64,000 bases of DNA from Desulfobacterales bacterium (GTDB lineage Bacteria; Desulfobacterota; Desulfobacteria; Desulfobacterales; JAIPEE01), in NCBI GenBank assembly GCA_021737275.1, contig JAIPEE010000009.1, forward strand, positions 31,238-95,237, read 5' to 3'. This document shows positions 16,789 through 26,580 of this stretch, one piece after another. The notes beneath the pieces are model-generated. The model made no database searches and was not told the DNA's origin. It saw only the letters and a program-made list of their open reading frames with translations. The position numbers and the translations under genes were made by a program. Each line of letters opens with the position of its first letter. Positions within the stretch are counted from its first letter, which is position 1.

Positions 16789-18915
16789 ATGACTGAGCAT
16801 TCGGATTTATTAAAATGGAAAGAACTGGCAGCAAAGGAATTAAAAGAAAAACCGCTGTCGGGTCTCACATGGCGCTCACCCGAGGAGATAGAGGTCAAAC
16901 CGCTTTATACGGCAGAAGACCTAAATGAAATACCTCATATAAATTCACTGCCGGGTATGCCGCCTTTTATGCGCGGCCCAATGGCCACCATGTATGCCGG
17001 ACGGCCATGGACCATACGGCAGTATGCGGGTTTTTCAACGGCAAAAGAATCAAATGCCTTCTATCGCCGCAACCTTGCGGCCGGACAGAAAGGTCTTTCC
17101 ATTGCATTTGATCTGGCCACCCACCGGGGTTATGACTCGGACCATCCAAGAGTGACCGGAGATGTAGGTAAAGCCGGTGTCGCCATCGATTCTGCTGAAG
17201 ATATGAAAATCCTTTTTGACCAAATTCCTCTGGATGAAATAAGTGTTTCCATGACAATGAATGGTGCGGTACTGCCCATCATGGCAGCCTATATCATCGC
17301 TGCTGAAGAACAGGATGTCGTACCTGAAAAGCTGACCGGCACCATTCAGAATGACATCCTTAAAGAATACCTGACGCGCAATACCTATATTTATCCGCCC
17401 GGTCCTTCCATGCGGATTGTATCGGATATCATCGCATACTGCTCCAGCCATATGCCCAAATTCAATACCGTCAGTATCAGCGGTTATCATATGATGGAAG
17501 CCGGTGCCAACTCAGTCCTTCAGTGCGCGTTTACACTTGCAGACGGACTTGAATATGTCCGGGCCGCAATAAGTGCCGGGCTTGATATTGATGATTTTGC
17601 GCCGCGTCTGTCATTTTTCTTCGGCGTCGGAATGAATTTTTTTATGGAAATTGCCATGCTTCGGGCCGCCCGGGTGCTGTGGCATGAGTTAATGAGCCGG
17701 TACCATCCTAAAAACACTCGTTCCAGCATGCTGCGCACCCATGTTCAGACATCCGGCTGGAGCCTGACGGAACAGGATCCATACAATAACATCATCCGCA
17801 CCACCATCGAAGCAATGGCCGGCGTGCTGGGCGGCACCCAGTCCCTCCACACCAACGCTTTTGATGAAGCGGTCGGTCTGCCGACAGAATTTTCAGCACG
17901 GATAGCCCGCAACACCCAGATTCTTATTCAGGAAGAATCCAACATCTGCCATGTCATTGACCCGCTGGGCGGCAGCTATTATGTTGAAACGCTGACCAAT
18001 GAAATCATTACCCGGGCACGTTTGATCATCAAAGAAATTGAAGACCTGGGCGGCATGGCCAAAGCTATTGAAACCGGCATGCCGAAAATGAAGATTGAAG
18101 AATCCGCTGCACGTCGCCAGGCACGAATCGACCAGGGACTGGATACCATTGTCGGTGTCAACAAATATAAGGTTGAAAGTGAACCGTTAAAAGAAATATT
18201 GAAGGTGTCTGAATCTGTCCGCGAAGAACAGATACAGCGGCTCGGTAAAATCCGGGCAGCCCGTGATAATGATGCTGTTCAAAAAAGTCTGAATGCCATC
18301 ACACAGGCAGCAGAAACCGGTGGTAATCTTCTGGAAGCCTGCCTGCCGGCTGCAAGAGTACGCGCAACCGTCGGCGAAATATCAACGGCCATAGAAAAAG
18401 TTTTTGGCCGGTTTACGGCAACAACTCAGTGTGTGTCCGGCATATATGCCTCAGCGTATAATGATCAATCAGTTATTAATGCTATCAGAGACCGATCGAA
18501 CCGGTTCAAGGAAAATGAAGGCCGGCGGCCTAGAATCCTGCTGACAAAAATGGGACAGGACGGCCATGACCGCGGAATCAAAGTTGTTGCAACGGCTCTG
18601 GCGGATCTTGGTTTTGATGTAGATATCAGTCCCATGTTCCAGACACCCGAAGAAGCAGCAAAAATGGCCATAGAAAATGATGTCCATATTGTCGGTGCTT
18701 CGAGCCTGGCCGCCGGGCATAGGGCACTCATACCGCAATTGATTGATGCACTTCATCAAATGGGAGATGATAACATCAAGGTCGTGGCCGGCGGTGTAAT
18801 CCCTACTGATGATTATAAGCAACTTTATGAAGCCGGTGTGGTCGGCATATTCGGGCCCGGTACACCCATAACAGAGTCCGCTTCCAAAATACTGGATGCA
18901 CTGGAACAAAGCTGA
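16789..18915 (+). CDS. Methylmalonyl-CoA mutase, full-length single chain
   Basis: About 708 residues from the ATG at 16789, chosen because GGGAG stands 8 bp before it; the frame also allows an ATG at 16774. The N-terminal part is the substrate-binding TIM barrel ([55 protein letters not shown]). The C-terminal part is the cobalamin-binding domain with DGHDRGIKV near residue 591, whose His replaces the lower axial ligand of B12. It interconverts (R)-methylmalonyl-CoA and succinyl-CoA. Its own MeaB chaperone follows 6 bp downstream. In this context it may serve complete propionate oxidation or propionate formation. Confidence 0.95.
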   Translation: MTEHSDLLKWKELAAKELKEKPLSGLTWRSPEEIEVKPLYTAEDLNEIPHINSLPGMPPFMRGPMATMYAGRPWTIRQYAGFSTAKESNAFYRRNLAAGQKGLSIAFDLATHRGYDSDHPRVTGDVGKAGVAIDSAEDMKILFDQIPLDEISVSMTMNGAVLPIMAAYIIAAEEQDVVPEKLTGTIQNDILKEYLTRNTYIYPPGPSMRIVSDIIAYCSSHMPKFNTVSISGYHMMEAGANSVLQCAFTLADGLEYVRAAISAGLDIDDFAPRLSFFFGVGMNFFMEIAMLRAARVLWHELMSRYHPKNTRSSMLRTHVQTSGWSLTEQDPYNNIIRTTIEAMAGVLGGTQSLHTNAFDEAVGLPTEFSARIARNTQILIQEESNICHVIDPLGGSYYVETLTNEIITRARLIIKEIEDLGGMAKAIETGMPKMKIEESAARRQARIDQGLDTIVGVNKYKVESEPLKEILKVSESVREEQIQRLGKIRAARDNDAVQKSLNAITQAAETGGNLLEACLPAARVRATVGEISTAIEKVFGRFTATTQCVSGIYASAYNDQSVINAIRDRSNRFKENEGRRPRILLTKMGQDGHDRGIKVVATALADLGFDVDISPMFQTPEEAAKMAIENDVHIVGASSLAAGHRALIPQLIDALHQMGDDNIKVVAGGVIPTDDYKQLYEAGVVGIFGPGTPITESASKILDALEQS

Positions 18916-18921
18916 CAGGCA

Positions 18922-19902
18922 ATGAAACACTCAATTTCGCAACAGGAATATGTGGATGGTATCCGGTCATGTAATCGCCGTATGCTGGCCAAGGCCATTA
19001 CGCTGATTGAAAGTGAACATCCTTTTCACCGTGAAATGGCCCGGGCTATTGTAGACCGGATATTGCCTTATACGGGCCGATCCGTTCGACTGGGTGTTAC
19101 CGGTGTCCCCGGTGCAGGCAAAAGCACTTTTATCGAAAGTCTTGGGATAATGCTGCTGAATAAGGGATACCGGTTGGCGGTACTGGCGGTCGATCCAAGC
19201 AGCACCCGGACCGGAGGCAGTATCATGGCGGATAAAACCCGGATGGAAAAGTTGTCAACCCATCCCGATGCATTTATTCGCCCTTCACCGTCAAGCGGTA
19301 CACTGGGCGGTGTTGCCAAAATGACTCGTGAAACATTACTACTTTGTGAAGCGGCCGGTTTTGATGTGATTATTCTGGAAACCGTAGGCGTCGGACAATC
19401 GGAAATTGCCGTAGCCAATATGGTTGATTTCTTTCTGGTGCTGATGCTTGCCGGTGCAGGAGACGAGCTGCAAGGGATCAAGCGGGGTATACTTGAACTG
19501 GCAGATGCGGTCGTTATTACGAAGGCAGACGGCGATAATTTGGAAAGAGCCAAAAAGGCCCAGCGGGATTATGCAACGGCGCTCCACATCGTCAATCATG
19601 CCTCAGCAGCCTGGAAACCCCCGGTTTTGACGTGTAGTGTATTAATGGAAGATAGCATCAATGTGGTCTGGGATTCGGTAATGAATCATCGGAAAATACT
19701 TTCCGACTGTGGAGACCTGATCATAAAACGTCGAAAACAATCAGTACACTGGATGTGGTCACTAATAGAAAACAAACTCAGGGAACACTTCCATAATCAC
19801 CCGGAAGTAAAAAAACTTCTGCCTGAAATGATCCGTAACGTAGAAAACGGTATTACGTCACCCACAGTTGCAGCCCGGGAACTTTATTCTCTTGTCTGTT
19901 GA
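18922..19902 (+). CDS. meaB: Methylmalonyl-CoA mutase-associated GTPase MeaB (ArgK family)
   Basis: A 326-residue G3E GTPase with Walker A GVPGAGKS (about residues 60-67), DPSSTRTGGSIMADKTRM, a Walker B-type ETVGVGQSE and the base-recognition motif VITKADGDN. MeaB loads or protects adenosylcobalamin in methylmalonyl-CoA mutase, and its place directly behind the mutase gene supports that role. It ends the operon; about 160 bp of regulatory DNA separate it from the signalling block. Confidence 0.93.
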   Translation: MKHSISQQEYVDGIRSCNRRMLAKAITLIESEHPFHREMARAIVDRILPYTGRSVRLGVTGVPGAGKSTFIESLGIMLLNKGYRLAVLAVDPSSTRTGGSIMADKTRMEKLSTHPDAFIRPSPSSGTLGGVAKMTRETLLLCEAAGFDVIILETVGVGQSEIAVANMVDFFLVLMLAGAGDELQGIKRGILELADAVVITKADGDNLERAKKAQRDYATALHIVNHASAAWKPPVLTCSVLMEDSINVVWDSVMNHRKILSDCGDLIIKRRKQSVHWMWSLIENKLREHFHNHPEVKKLLPEMIRNVENGITSPTVAARELYSLVC

Positions 19903-19916
19903 TTCCCCTTTGAACA

Positions 19917-19929
19917 TTACAATATGTAA
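19917..19929. promoter_or_regulatory. TTACA-N3-TGTAA dyad, candidate activator site upstream of the first SLC13 module
   Basis: A perfect 5-bp dyad lies about 110 bp upstream of the -24 element of a sigma54 promoter. The same dyad, with one further base pair in each arm, is found about 100 bp upstream of the only other SLC13-module sigma54 promoter (29602-29616). An imperfect copy (TTACA-N3-TCAA) follows at 19969-19980. Confidence 0.6.
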
Positions 19930-20038
19930 AAAAAACTGACAGACCTGCCATTCAACATACCGCCTTTATTACACCGTCAAAAATTCAATATTATTGATAT
20001 TACAGATATTTATTTCCACACCCCGCTAACACAACATA

Positions 20039-20054
20039 TGGCACAAACCTTGCT
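20039..20054 (+). promoter_or_regulatory. Sigma54 (-24/-12) promoter of the first SLC13 signalling module
   Basis: TGGCACAAACCTTGCT matches the RpoN consensus at essentially every conserved base and has GG and GC 10 bp apart. The expected transcript start is near 20065, only two bases before the ATG at 20067, so either the first message is nearly leaderless or translation begins further downstream. Confidence 0.8.
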
Positions 20055-20066
20055 CATAAGCTTTTT

Positions 20067-20456
20067 ATGACCAGAACATACAATATCTTGATTGCAGACC
20101 GCAACTCCCATGTCAGGGATTATATGAAGCGTGAAATAGCATCTGAAGGCTATCAGGTCATGCTGGCTGAAAGCGGCCGGGATATTTTAAAATGGATATA
20201 TAGTCAGGCTCCCATTGATCTTCTTGTTATTGATCCTGATCTGCCTGATGCAAATGAGCTGAATTTATGGAACAAATTATGTGACCGTATCCCGCCGTTG
20301 CCCATTATTTTGCATACACTGGACGACCACGCCCCCAGTCTGTTTTCATATTATAATGTCGTTCAGATTGAGAAAACCGGCAAAAGCATTGAACGGATAA
20401 AATCCTCAATTTCACGGATGTTATCTCCGGACAGAAATAACAGTCAACAGGGGTAA
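20067..20456 (+). CDS. Receiver-domain protein, slightly divergent
   Basis: A 129-residue stand-alone receiver-like protein. It keeps the beta1 end ILIADRN, but with one Asp instead of the usual pair, a likely phosphoacceptor Asp56 (LLVIDPDLPD), and a Lys near IEKTGK. Its acidic pocket is therefore reduced, so phosphorylation may be weak or absent. It is the first gene behind a sigma54 promoter and ends 7 bp before the Cache kinase gene. It has no output domain. Confidence 0.7.
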   Translation: MTRTYNILIADRNSHVRDYMKREIASEGYQVMLAESGRDILKWIYSQAPIDLLVIDPDLPDANELNLWNKLCDRIPPLPIILHTLDDHAPSLFSYYNVVQIEKTGKSIERIKSSISRMLSPDRNNSQQG

Positions 20457-20463
20457 TTTGACA

Positions 20464-22206
20464 ATGAAAGAAAGTAAAACCAGCTATACCCGTTATCAGG
20501 CTCTAAACCGGAATATTTTATTCATTATCATTTTCATGTCCATTGCACCGATGATTTTTGTCAGCATCACAATCTTTTACCACTTTCACAGTTCATATAA
20601 GGAAAAGGTAAATGCCCATCTGGGTGAACTGGTTCTAAAGCATAAGCAGCGTATTGATCTCTTTCTTGAGGAAAAACTGGACGCCGTCACATTTCTGCTG
20701 CATTCCAGTAAACCTGAAAAATTGCTTCAAGAAGCTGCTCTTGAAGAGAAACTGGCCATACTCAATGGATTGAGCCCGGCTTTTGTTGACCTTGGCATAG
20801 TAAATGAAAGTGGTCTGCAAGTTGCCTATGCGGGGCCTTTCCGGCTGGCCAAAGTACAGTACAACGATGCCTTCTGGCTGGAAAAAGCGCTTGCCAATGA
20901 CTATTATGTCAGTGATGTTTTTCTGGGGCTTCGAGGGCATCCTCATTTTATTATCACCACCAAGTTTACATGGGACTCCCGATCATGGATTTTACGAGCC
21001 ACCATTGATTTCAACGCTTTTAATACGCTTGTTGAAAATTTGCGGATTGGGGAAACCGGCTTTGCATTTATCCTTAATCGGGAGGGCCTGTTCCAGACCA
21101 AACCACCTGTGGAAATTAACAAGGAACAGATTCCCAACTTCTGGGACAGAAATAACAACCGGACAGACATTCTTAATATTGAAAATACGCAACCGAATGG
21201 TGACACGTTTATTTATGTGGCATCCTTTTTGAAAAATGATGATTGGGTACTCGTTTACCGGCAGACAACCAGAGATGCCTATTCGGATCTGACACGCGCT
21301 CAGCATCTGGCTATCATGATTATCATCTTCGCCGGTATCATTATTATTACCTTGACGCTCATTTTCTCCAGACGGATTGTTACCCGGATTAAAAAAACAG
21401 ATACAGAAAAAGAATTTATGAATCTCCAGGTAATAGAATCCGGCAAACTGGCCTCTATCGGCGAACTGGCTGCCGGAATAGCGCATGAAATCAACAATCC
21501 GGTGGCAATTATGGTTGAGGAAGCCGGATGGATCGGTGATCTGCTTGAAGAAGATGAACTGAAATCCAGCAGCAACCTTGACGAATTCAAGCGATCTCTT
21601 GAACAAATTCATACACAGGGACGGCGTTGCAAGGATATTACACACAAACTTTTGAGTTTTGCCCGAAAGACAGATCCTTCTGTTGATGATCTGGATGTAA
21701 ATGCACTGATCGAAGAGGTTGTGGCGCTGTCCGCCCAAATGGCCAGGCACAGCCATATTAATATTGTTACGGAACTTCAGCATGATCTGCCACCCATATC
21801 CGTATCTTCGTCTGAAATGCAGCAGGTACTGATGAACCTGATTAATAATGCGCTGAATGCGATGGAGGAAAACGGCGGAACTATAAAAATTATCAGCAAA
21901 TTAAGTAAACTTGAAAAAGGGCATATTGTCATTGTTGTTGAGGATGACGGGCACGGCATCCCCGAATCCGTTATACCCCGCATATTCGACCCGTTCTTTA
22001 CAACCAAGCCGGTCGGAAAAGGAACCGGTCTGGGTCTGTCGATCTGTTATGGAATTATCAACAAGATAGGCGGGAAAATTGATGTCAGCAGCGTGGTTGA
22101 TGTCGGCACACGGTTTCGGGTCTGGCTTCCTTACCATATTACTGATCACTACCGGGATACTAAGCCTGCTGATCAGGAAACCGGCGAAGCTGACAAAACA
22201 AATTGA
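20464..22206 (+). CDS. Membrane sensor histidine kinase with extracytoplasmic Cache-type domain
   Basis: About 580 residues. A first membrane helix ([20 protein letters not shown]) is followed by a periplasmic domain of about 250 residues with Cache-like features ([38 protein letters not shown]), a second helix ([20 protein letters not shown]) and a kinase core: [15 protein letters not shown] with His341, [19 protein letters not shown] and [10 protein letters not shown]. The ATG at 20464 follows AGGGGT; a TTG at 20458 is also in frame. It is a paralogue of the kinase at 29755-31449, and both are linked to SLC13 carriers. Likely senses a small organic acid outside the cell; the ligand is inferred from the carrier only. 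Confidence 0.9.
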   Translation: MKESKTSYTRYQALNRNILFIIIFMSIAPMIFVSITIFYHFHSSYKEKVNAHLGELVLKHKQRIDLFLEEKLDAVTFLLHSSKPEKLLQEAALEEKLAILNGLSPAFVDLGIVNESGLQVAYAGPFRLAKVQYNDAFWLEKALANDYYVSDVFLGLRGHPHFIITTKFTWDSRSWILRATIDFNAFNTLVENLRIGETGFAFILNREGLFQTKPPVEINKEQIPNFWDRNNNRTDILNIENTQPNGDTFIYVASFLKNDDWVLVYRQTTRDAYSDLTRAQHLAIMIIIFAGIIIITLTLIFSRRIVTRIKKTDTEKEFMNLQVIESGKLASIGELAAGIAHEINNPVAIMVEEAGWIGDLLEEDELKSSSNLDEFKRSLEQIHTQGRRCKDITHKLLSFARKTDPSVDDLDVNALIEEVVALSAQMARHSHINIVTELQHDLPPISVSSSEMQQVLMNLINNALNAMEENGGTIKIISKLSKLEKGHIVIVVEDDGHGIPESVIPRIFDPFFTTKPVGKGTGLGLSICYGIINKIGGKIDVSSVVDVGTRFRVWLPYHITDHYRDTKPADQETGEADKTN

Positions 22207-22220
22207 AAAGGAGAAAATAA

Positions 22221-22652
22221 ATGAATAGCGCTATTGTTCTTATCGTCGATGATGAAATACCTTTCATCCAGGCACTTTCAAAACGCCTGAAAAAACGTGA
22301 ATTTAGCATAACCGAGGCATTTAGCGGATCTGATGCACTTCGCATCCTGAACGAGCGGCAGGATATTGAAGTGGTCTTGCTGGATGTTAAGATGCCGGGA
22401 ATTGATGGAATCGAGACACTTCAAACAATTAAACAAAAATATCCCCTGGTTGAAGTAATCATGTTGACCGGTCATGGAACTATTGAAACAGCCATTGAAG
22501 GAATGAAGCTGGGTGCATTTGACTACCTGTTAAAACCTTGTGAGATTGAGATTCTTGTCAGTAAAGTAAATGAAGCCTCTGCAAGAAAACGAATGCATGA
22601 AAAGAAAATTATCGAAGCGCGGATCAACCGCATTACCAAAAAACGGGTCTGA
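22221..22652 (+). CDS. Stand-alone response regulator with short basic tail
   Basis: A 143-residue CheY-like receiver with DD in LIVDDE, phosphoacceptor Asp55 (VVLLDVKMPG), Thr in MLTGHG and Lys in LLKPCE. After the receiver about 20 residues form a charged helix with a basic end (KIIEARINRITKKRV). AAGGAG precedes the start. It is very similar to the receivers at 26056 and 31485, sharing KMPG-DGIETL-type cores and the same kind of tail. No DNA-binding domain is present; it probably relays phosphate or binds a protein partner. Confidence 0.9.
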   Translation: MNSAIVLIVDDEIPFIQALSKRLKKREFSITEAFSGSDALRILNERQDIEVVLLDVKMPGIDGIETLQTIKQKYPLVEVIMLTGHGTIETAIEGMKLGAFDYLLKPCEIEILVSKVNEASARKRMHEKKIIEARINRITKKRV

Positions 22653-22657
22653 TAAAA

Positions 22658-23113
22658 ATGGCATCTGTCAAATCATCATCCACGGAAATTCCAATCAGAG
22701 TTCTTCTGGTTGACGACGAGTCCGGTTATATCGATGTGCTTGCCAACAGGCTCGTAAAAAGAAATTTTGTGGTGAAAAAGGCATACAGTGGAACATCCGC
22801 CATCCGGATGCTTCGAAAAGATGATTATGATGTTGCCGTACTTGACCTGAAAATGGAAGACATGAGCGGTATTGACGTACTTAAAATATTTAAAAAAATG
22901 ATGCCGGATATGGCTGTAATTATGCTGACCGGCCATGGTTCTCAAACGGCCGCCAGAATGGGTATGAATCTGGGAGCCTTCGACTACTTAACCAAGCCAT
23001 GCAGCATCGAAAATCTGGTCGAAAAAATCATTGATGCACATCTTTCACCGCCACCTTGTAAAAACAATCAATGTAGTCAGTCTGTCGAGACTGACAACAA
23101 GTTAAGGAGATGA
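22658..23113 (+). CDS. Stand-alone response regulator
   Basis: A 151-residue receiver protein. Motifs are VLLVDDESG, phosphoacceptor Asp63 (AVLDLKMEDMSG), MLTGHGSQ and LTKPCS. It begins 5 bp after the preceding receiver gene and ends 7 bp before the SLC13 carrier gene, so it is clearly cotranscribed. It has a Cys-rich, Gln/Asn-rich tail of about 20 residues (PPPCKNNQCSQ) instead of the basic helix of its neighbours. No output domain. Confidence 0.88.
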   Translation: MASVKSSSTEIPIRVLLVDDESGYIDVLANRLVKRNFVVKKAYSGTSAIRMLRKDDYDVAVLDLKMEDMSGIDVLKIFKKMMPDMAVIMLTGHGSQTAARMGMNLGAFDYLTKPCSIENLVEKIIDAHLSPPPCKNNQCSQSVETDNKLRR

Positions 23114-23120
23114 TATTCAC

Positions 23121-24698
23121 ATGTTCTTCAAATCAAGATATTTTTTACTTTTTATTGCATTTCTGATTGGCGTGCTGATTCTGGTTATACCCCGCCCTGA
23201 GGGTACCCGGTTTTTGATTTCAGGTGATAGCCTCCTGCAGTTATATCAGGAAAGCGCCGACCATTATACAATACTTGATCAAAATAAAAAAAACGGTACC
23301 TATACTCTTAAAACCAAAACAGCCGGCAGCCCTCAATCAACCGTTGCTTTTTTAATGGAAAAAGCTGATAATCTTAAACTTTCCAATGTGACGATTGATT
23401 ATGTGGACGGCCTCTCCCCAACCGCCAAACGATTTCTGGCAATTATAGCGGTACTTGTTTTTCTTTTCGTCTTTGAGCCCATCCCGCTTGAAATTACAGC
23501 CATATGTATCGGTATTTTTCTTGTCCTCATGGGCATTTCGGATGTCAAATCAGTCTGGGCAAGCTATATGCATCCGGTTGTTATATTCATAATGTGCTGT
23601 CTGATTTTTGCCATTTCACTGGATAAATCCGGTATTACAAAGCGATTGGGATACTTTATCATTAAAAAAGCCGGAACAAGTATTACCCGGTTTACCTTCA
23701 TCATCGCTATCGGGCTCGGGTGGGCATCGTCACTCATGCATGACGCTGCTGCATGCGCTATTGGTATCGTCACCATGCTTCCCATGATGCGGGCAGCCGG
23801 CATTGAACCGCATACCAAAACCGCAAAATTTATGATGTTATCCATTCCATTTGCATGTTCCTGCGGCGGCATGGGTACACTTGTCGGCGGCGGCAGGTGC
23901 ATGGTATCGGCCGCTTTTCTGAAAGAGTTTACCGGAATTGAAATCTCATTTTTTGACTGGATCAAATATGCCGGACCTGCTGCCCTGGTAACCGTACCGA
24001 TAGCTGTCTGTATCGTTTATATGGTTTTCAGGCCTGATCCCAATATCAAACTACCCAAATTTGATGAAGAAATCGGACCCTGGCGGCCGTTGGAAATCAA
24101 ATCGCTTATTATTATCGGTCTTGCCTTTATTGCCTGGCTCACCAAAGGAATACACGGTATTGACTACTCCATCACCGGCATGATCGCCGTCACCCTGCTT
24201 GTGCTTTCAGACGTTTTATCCTGGAATGATATTCATGAAAATCTGGAATGGGGAACGGCTTTATTTATTTTTGGCGGCGGCATTTCACTTGGACTGGCCA
24301 TGGGATATTCAGGTGCGGCAACCTACTTTGCCAATCTGTTTTTTCCTCTTATCGAAGGCAGCGGCTGGCTGCTTTTATTTATTGGCGTCAGTATTTTCGG
24401 TGCACTGGTTACCAATGTCATGGCAAATGTCGCGGCGGCGGCACTCATATTACCCATCGTAATCCCCATGGCCCAGCTGGAAGGCGTTAATCCGATTGTC
24501 CTTGCGTTATGTCTCGGCACGGCCACATCCTTTGCCATGCTGCTGGTCATTGGCTGTCCGCCCAATGCTATTGCCTATAGTTACCGTTATTTTAAATCAT
24601 CAGATTTAACCAAAGTAGGGTTTATTGCCACGCCGATACTTTTAGCTGTACTGATACTCGTTGCCGCCATCTGGTGGAAAATTTTAGGGCTGGTATAA
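23121..24698 (+). CDS. SLC13/DASS-family sodium:anion symporter with extra N-terminal extracytoplasmic segment
   Basis: A 525-residue membrane protein. After a first helix (FLLFIAFLIGVLILVIP) there is a soluble segment of about 80 residues before the main transporter fold of about ten or more helices. Family features are the two hairpin regions near SSLMHDAAACAIGIV and VTNVMANVAAAALILP, and the C-terminal GCPPNAIAYSY motif typical of divalent anion:sodium symporters. Typical substrates are dicarboxylates, sulfate or related anions; the specificity cannot be read. AAGGAGATG lies before the start. It is flanked by kinase and receiver genes of the same operon, as is its paralogue at 32131. Confidence 0.88.
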   Translation: MFFKSRYFLLFIAFLIGVLILVIPRPEGTRFLISGDSLLQLYQESADHYTILDQNKKNGTYTLKTKTAGSPQSTVAFLMEKADNLKLSNVTIDYVDGLSPTAKRFLAIIAVLVFLFVFEPIPLEITAICIGIFLVLMGISDVKSVWASYMHPVVIFIMCCLIFAISLDKSGITKRLGYFIIKKAGTSITRFTFIIAIGLGWASSLMHDAAACAIGIVTMLPMMRAAGIEPHTKTAKFMMLSIPFACSCGGMGTLVGGGRCMVSAAFLKEFTGIEISFFDWIKYAGPAALVTVPIAVCIVYMVFRPDPNIKLPKFDEEIGPWRPLEIKSLIIIGLAFIAWLTKGIHGIDYSITGMIAVTLLVLSDVLSWNDIHENLEWGTALFIFGGGISLGLAMGYSGAATYFANLFFPLIEGSGWLLLFIGVSIFGALVTNVMANVAAAALILPIVIPMAQLEGVNPIVLALCLGTATSFAMLLVIGCPPNAIAYSYRYFKSSDLTKVGFIATPILLAVLILVAAIWWKILGLV

Positions 24699-24851
24699 AA
24701 ATGGAAAGACAACATGATTTGAATAGCCATTTCTTAAGTGCACATGATATAATAAATATTTTTTTCAGGACGTTTGTTATAATAATCGGTTTTGCATATA
24801 CAGACATCGTTTCAAAAAAAATATTTCAACCGGAAAAAAAAAGAGCCATTA

Positions 24852-26075
24852 ATGATGACTGAAATAACGATATTACTTGTTGATGATGAAGCCGCATTCA
24901 GACAGGCTTTATCCAGGCGTCTCAATAAAAGAGGGTTTAATGTCCTTCAGGCGGATAGCGGCAGTCAATGTCTCTCGATGCTGAATAATCATTCCGTCAG
25001 CGTAATCATTATGGATGTAAAGATGCCTGAAATGAGCGGCATTGAAACGCTCAGACAGATCAAGAAAAAATATCCGGACAAGGTGGAGGTTATTTTGCTG
25101 ACCGGCCAGGTATCTGCTCAGGACGGCGTCACCGGCATCAAGATCGGTGCTTTTGACTACCTCACCAAACCGGTAGAAATCGACCATCTTGCTGAAAAGA
25201 TAAAACAGGCGAATGAAAGCATTATCAGAAAAGAAGAACGGATAGCCGAAAATGCCTTTCGGGAAAAAGTAGCTCACCAGATGGCGGCCGCTGAAAGGCT
25301 GGCTTCTCTGGGAACACTGGCAACCGGTATAGCTCATGAAATCAATAATCCGCTGGCGATTATCAATGAATCTGCAGGGTTCCTTTCTCAGATACTGGCA
25401 CGACAGAAAATGTTACAGATACCATGTCGCAAAGAATTTGAACTGAGCATCGATAAAATCATCACTGCTGTTGAACGTGCCGGAAAAATTACACATCAAT
25501 TATTAGGATTTGCGAGAAACGGCCACTCGGACTATACCCGGGTTGATCTGCCGGAGTTAATAGCGGAATCAATCGATCTGTTGACCCATGAAATGTCAAA
25601 CCGAAATATTGACATCACTACCTCTTTTGATCCTTTGTCAAAAGAGATAATGACAGATCCGTTCCAGCTCAGACAGGTATTTATTAACCTATTGTCAAAT
25701 GCAAATTATGCTGTTGGTGAAAACGGCCGTATCTCTATCTCGACAGCAAACCATGGCCAGGAAGTCGCGATTTCAATCCAGGATACCGGACCAGGAATCC
25801 CCGCCAACCATATTGAAAAAATATTTGAACCTTTTTTTACAACAAAGCCCCCGAATAAAGGAACCGGCCTTGGTTTATTTGTAACAAGAAATATCATTGA
25901 CAAACTGGGTGGTTCGATTCGGGTTGACAGTAAGCTGAATGTAGGAACCACCTTCCGGGTGGTACTTCCCAAATGCCTTGAAATGCAAATCAAGGCTTTT
26001 GAAACAGAAAATAGTGCAACAGACTGGATAAGTCATATTAAAGGAGAAAGTTATCATGATAAAAATTCCGATTAA
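24852..26075 (+). CDS. Receiver-histidine kinase fusion (hybrid with N-terminal receiver)
   Basis: About 407 residues from the ATG pair at 24852/24855; the frame extends upstream to 24792, but the receiver begins at the ATG. The receiver has LLVDDEAAF and Asp55 (IIMDVKMPEMSG); after a coiled segment comes a kinase core with [15 protein letters not shown] (His162), LLSNANYAVGE, DTGPGIP and TGLGLFVTRN. It has no membrane helix, so it probably receives phosphate from a partner and passes it on. The 150 bp between the carrier stop and this gene hold nothing else. It overlaps the next receiver gene by 20 bp. Confidence 0.9.
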   Translation: MMTEITILLVDDEAAFRQALSRRLNKRGFNVLQADSGSQCLSMLNNHSVSVIIMDVKMPEMSGIETLRQIKKKYPDKVEVILLTGQVSAQDGVTGIKIGAFDYLTKPVEIDHLAEKIKQANESIIRKEERIAENAFREKVAHQMAAAERLASLGTLATGIAHEINNPLAIINESAGFLSQILARQKMLQIPCRKEFELSIDKIITAVERAGKITHQLLGFARNGHSDYTRVDLPELIAESIDLLTHEMSNRNIDITTSFDPLSKEIMTDPFQLRQVFINLLSNANYAVGENGRISISTANHGQEVAISIQDTGPGIPANHIEKIFEPFFTTKPPNKGTGLGLFVTRNIIDKLGGSIRVDSKLNVGTTFRVVLPKCLEMQIKAFETENSATDWISHIKGESYHDKNSD

Positions 26076-26496
26076 AGTCCTTGTCGTGGATGATGAAAAG
26101 GACTTTGTTGAAATGCTCTGTTTGCGTCTCAAAGAGACGGGCGAACAAACTTCATTTGCATATGATGGAGAGACGTGTCTTGATATACTGGCCAAATCGG
26201 ATATTGATGTGGTTATTCTGGACATACGGATGCCGGGAATGGACGGTATAGAAACATTACAAAAAATTAAACATGACTTTCCACTGGTTGAAGTCATTAT
26301 GCTGACCGGCCATGGCACTACCGAAACAGCCGTTGAGGGAATGAAGCTCGGTGCCTATGATTATCTCCTGAAACCGGCCAATTTCAGTGAACTACAGATA
26401 AAACTGAACGGCGCCAGAAACCGGAAAGATGAACAGGAAGAAAGAATCCGAAGGGCAAGGACAAAACTGCTTCTCAGAAAAAGCGGCGACATTTAA
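26056..26496 (+). CDS. Stand-alone response regulator with short basic tail
   Basis: A 146-residue receiver with VVDDEKDF, phosphoacceptor Asp56 (VVILDIRMPGMDGIETL), MLTGHGTTETA and LLKPANF, followed by a strongly basic helix (EERIRRARTKLLLRKSG). It overlaps the end of the hybrid kinase gene, with AAGGAG inside that gene. A paralogue of the receivers at 22221 and 31485. No output domain is visible; the basic tail could bind nucleic acid or an acidic partner. Confidence 0.9.
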   Translation: MIKIPIKVLVVDDEKDFVEMLCLRLKETGEQTSFAYDGETCLDILAKSDIDVVILDIRMPGMDGIETLQKIKHDFPLVEVIMLTGHGTTETAVEGMKLGAYDYLLKPANFSELQIKLNGARNRKDEQEERIRRARTKLLLRKSGDI

Positions 26497-26580
26497 TATC
26501 CAATAAGGATATATTGAAAAATATATTCGGGCGTATTATGGTCTTTCCATGAAATAACACGCAAAAGACAGGTCTGTGTC

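Noticed and set aside
24674..24851. Short frame between the first SLC13 gene and the hybrid kinase
   Set aside because: No ribosome binding site and no counterpart in module 2; the real gene starts at 24852.
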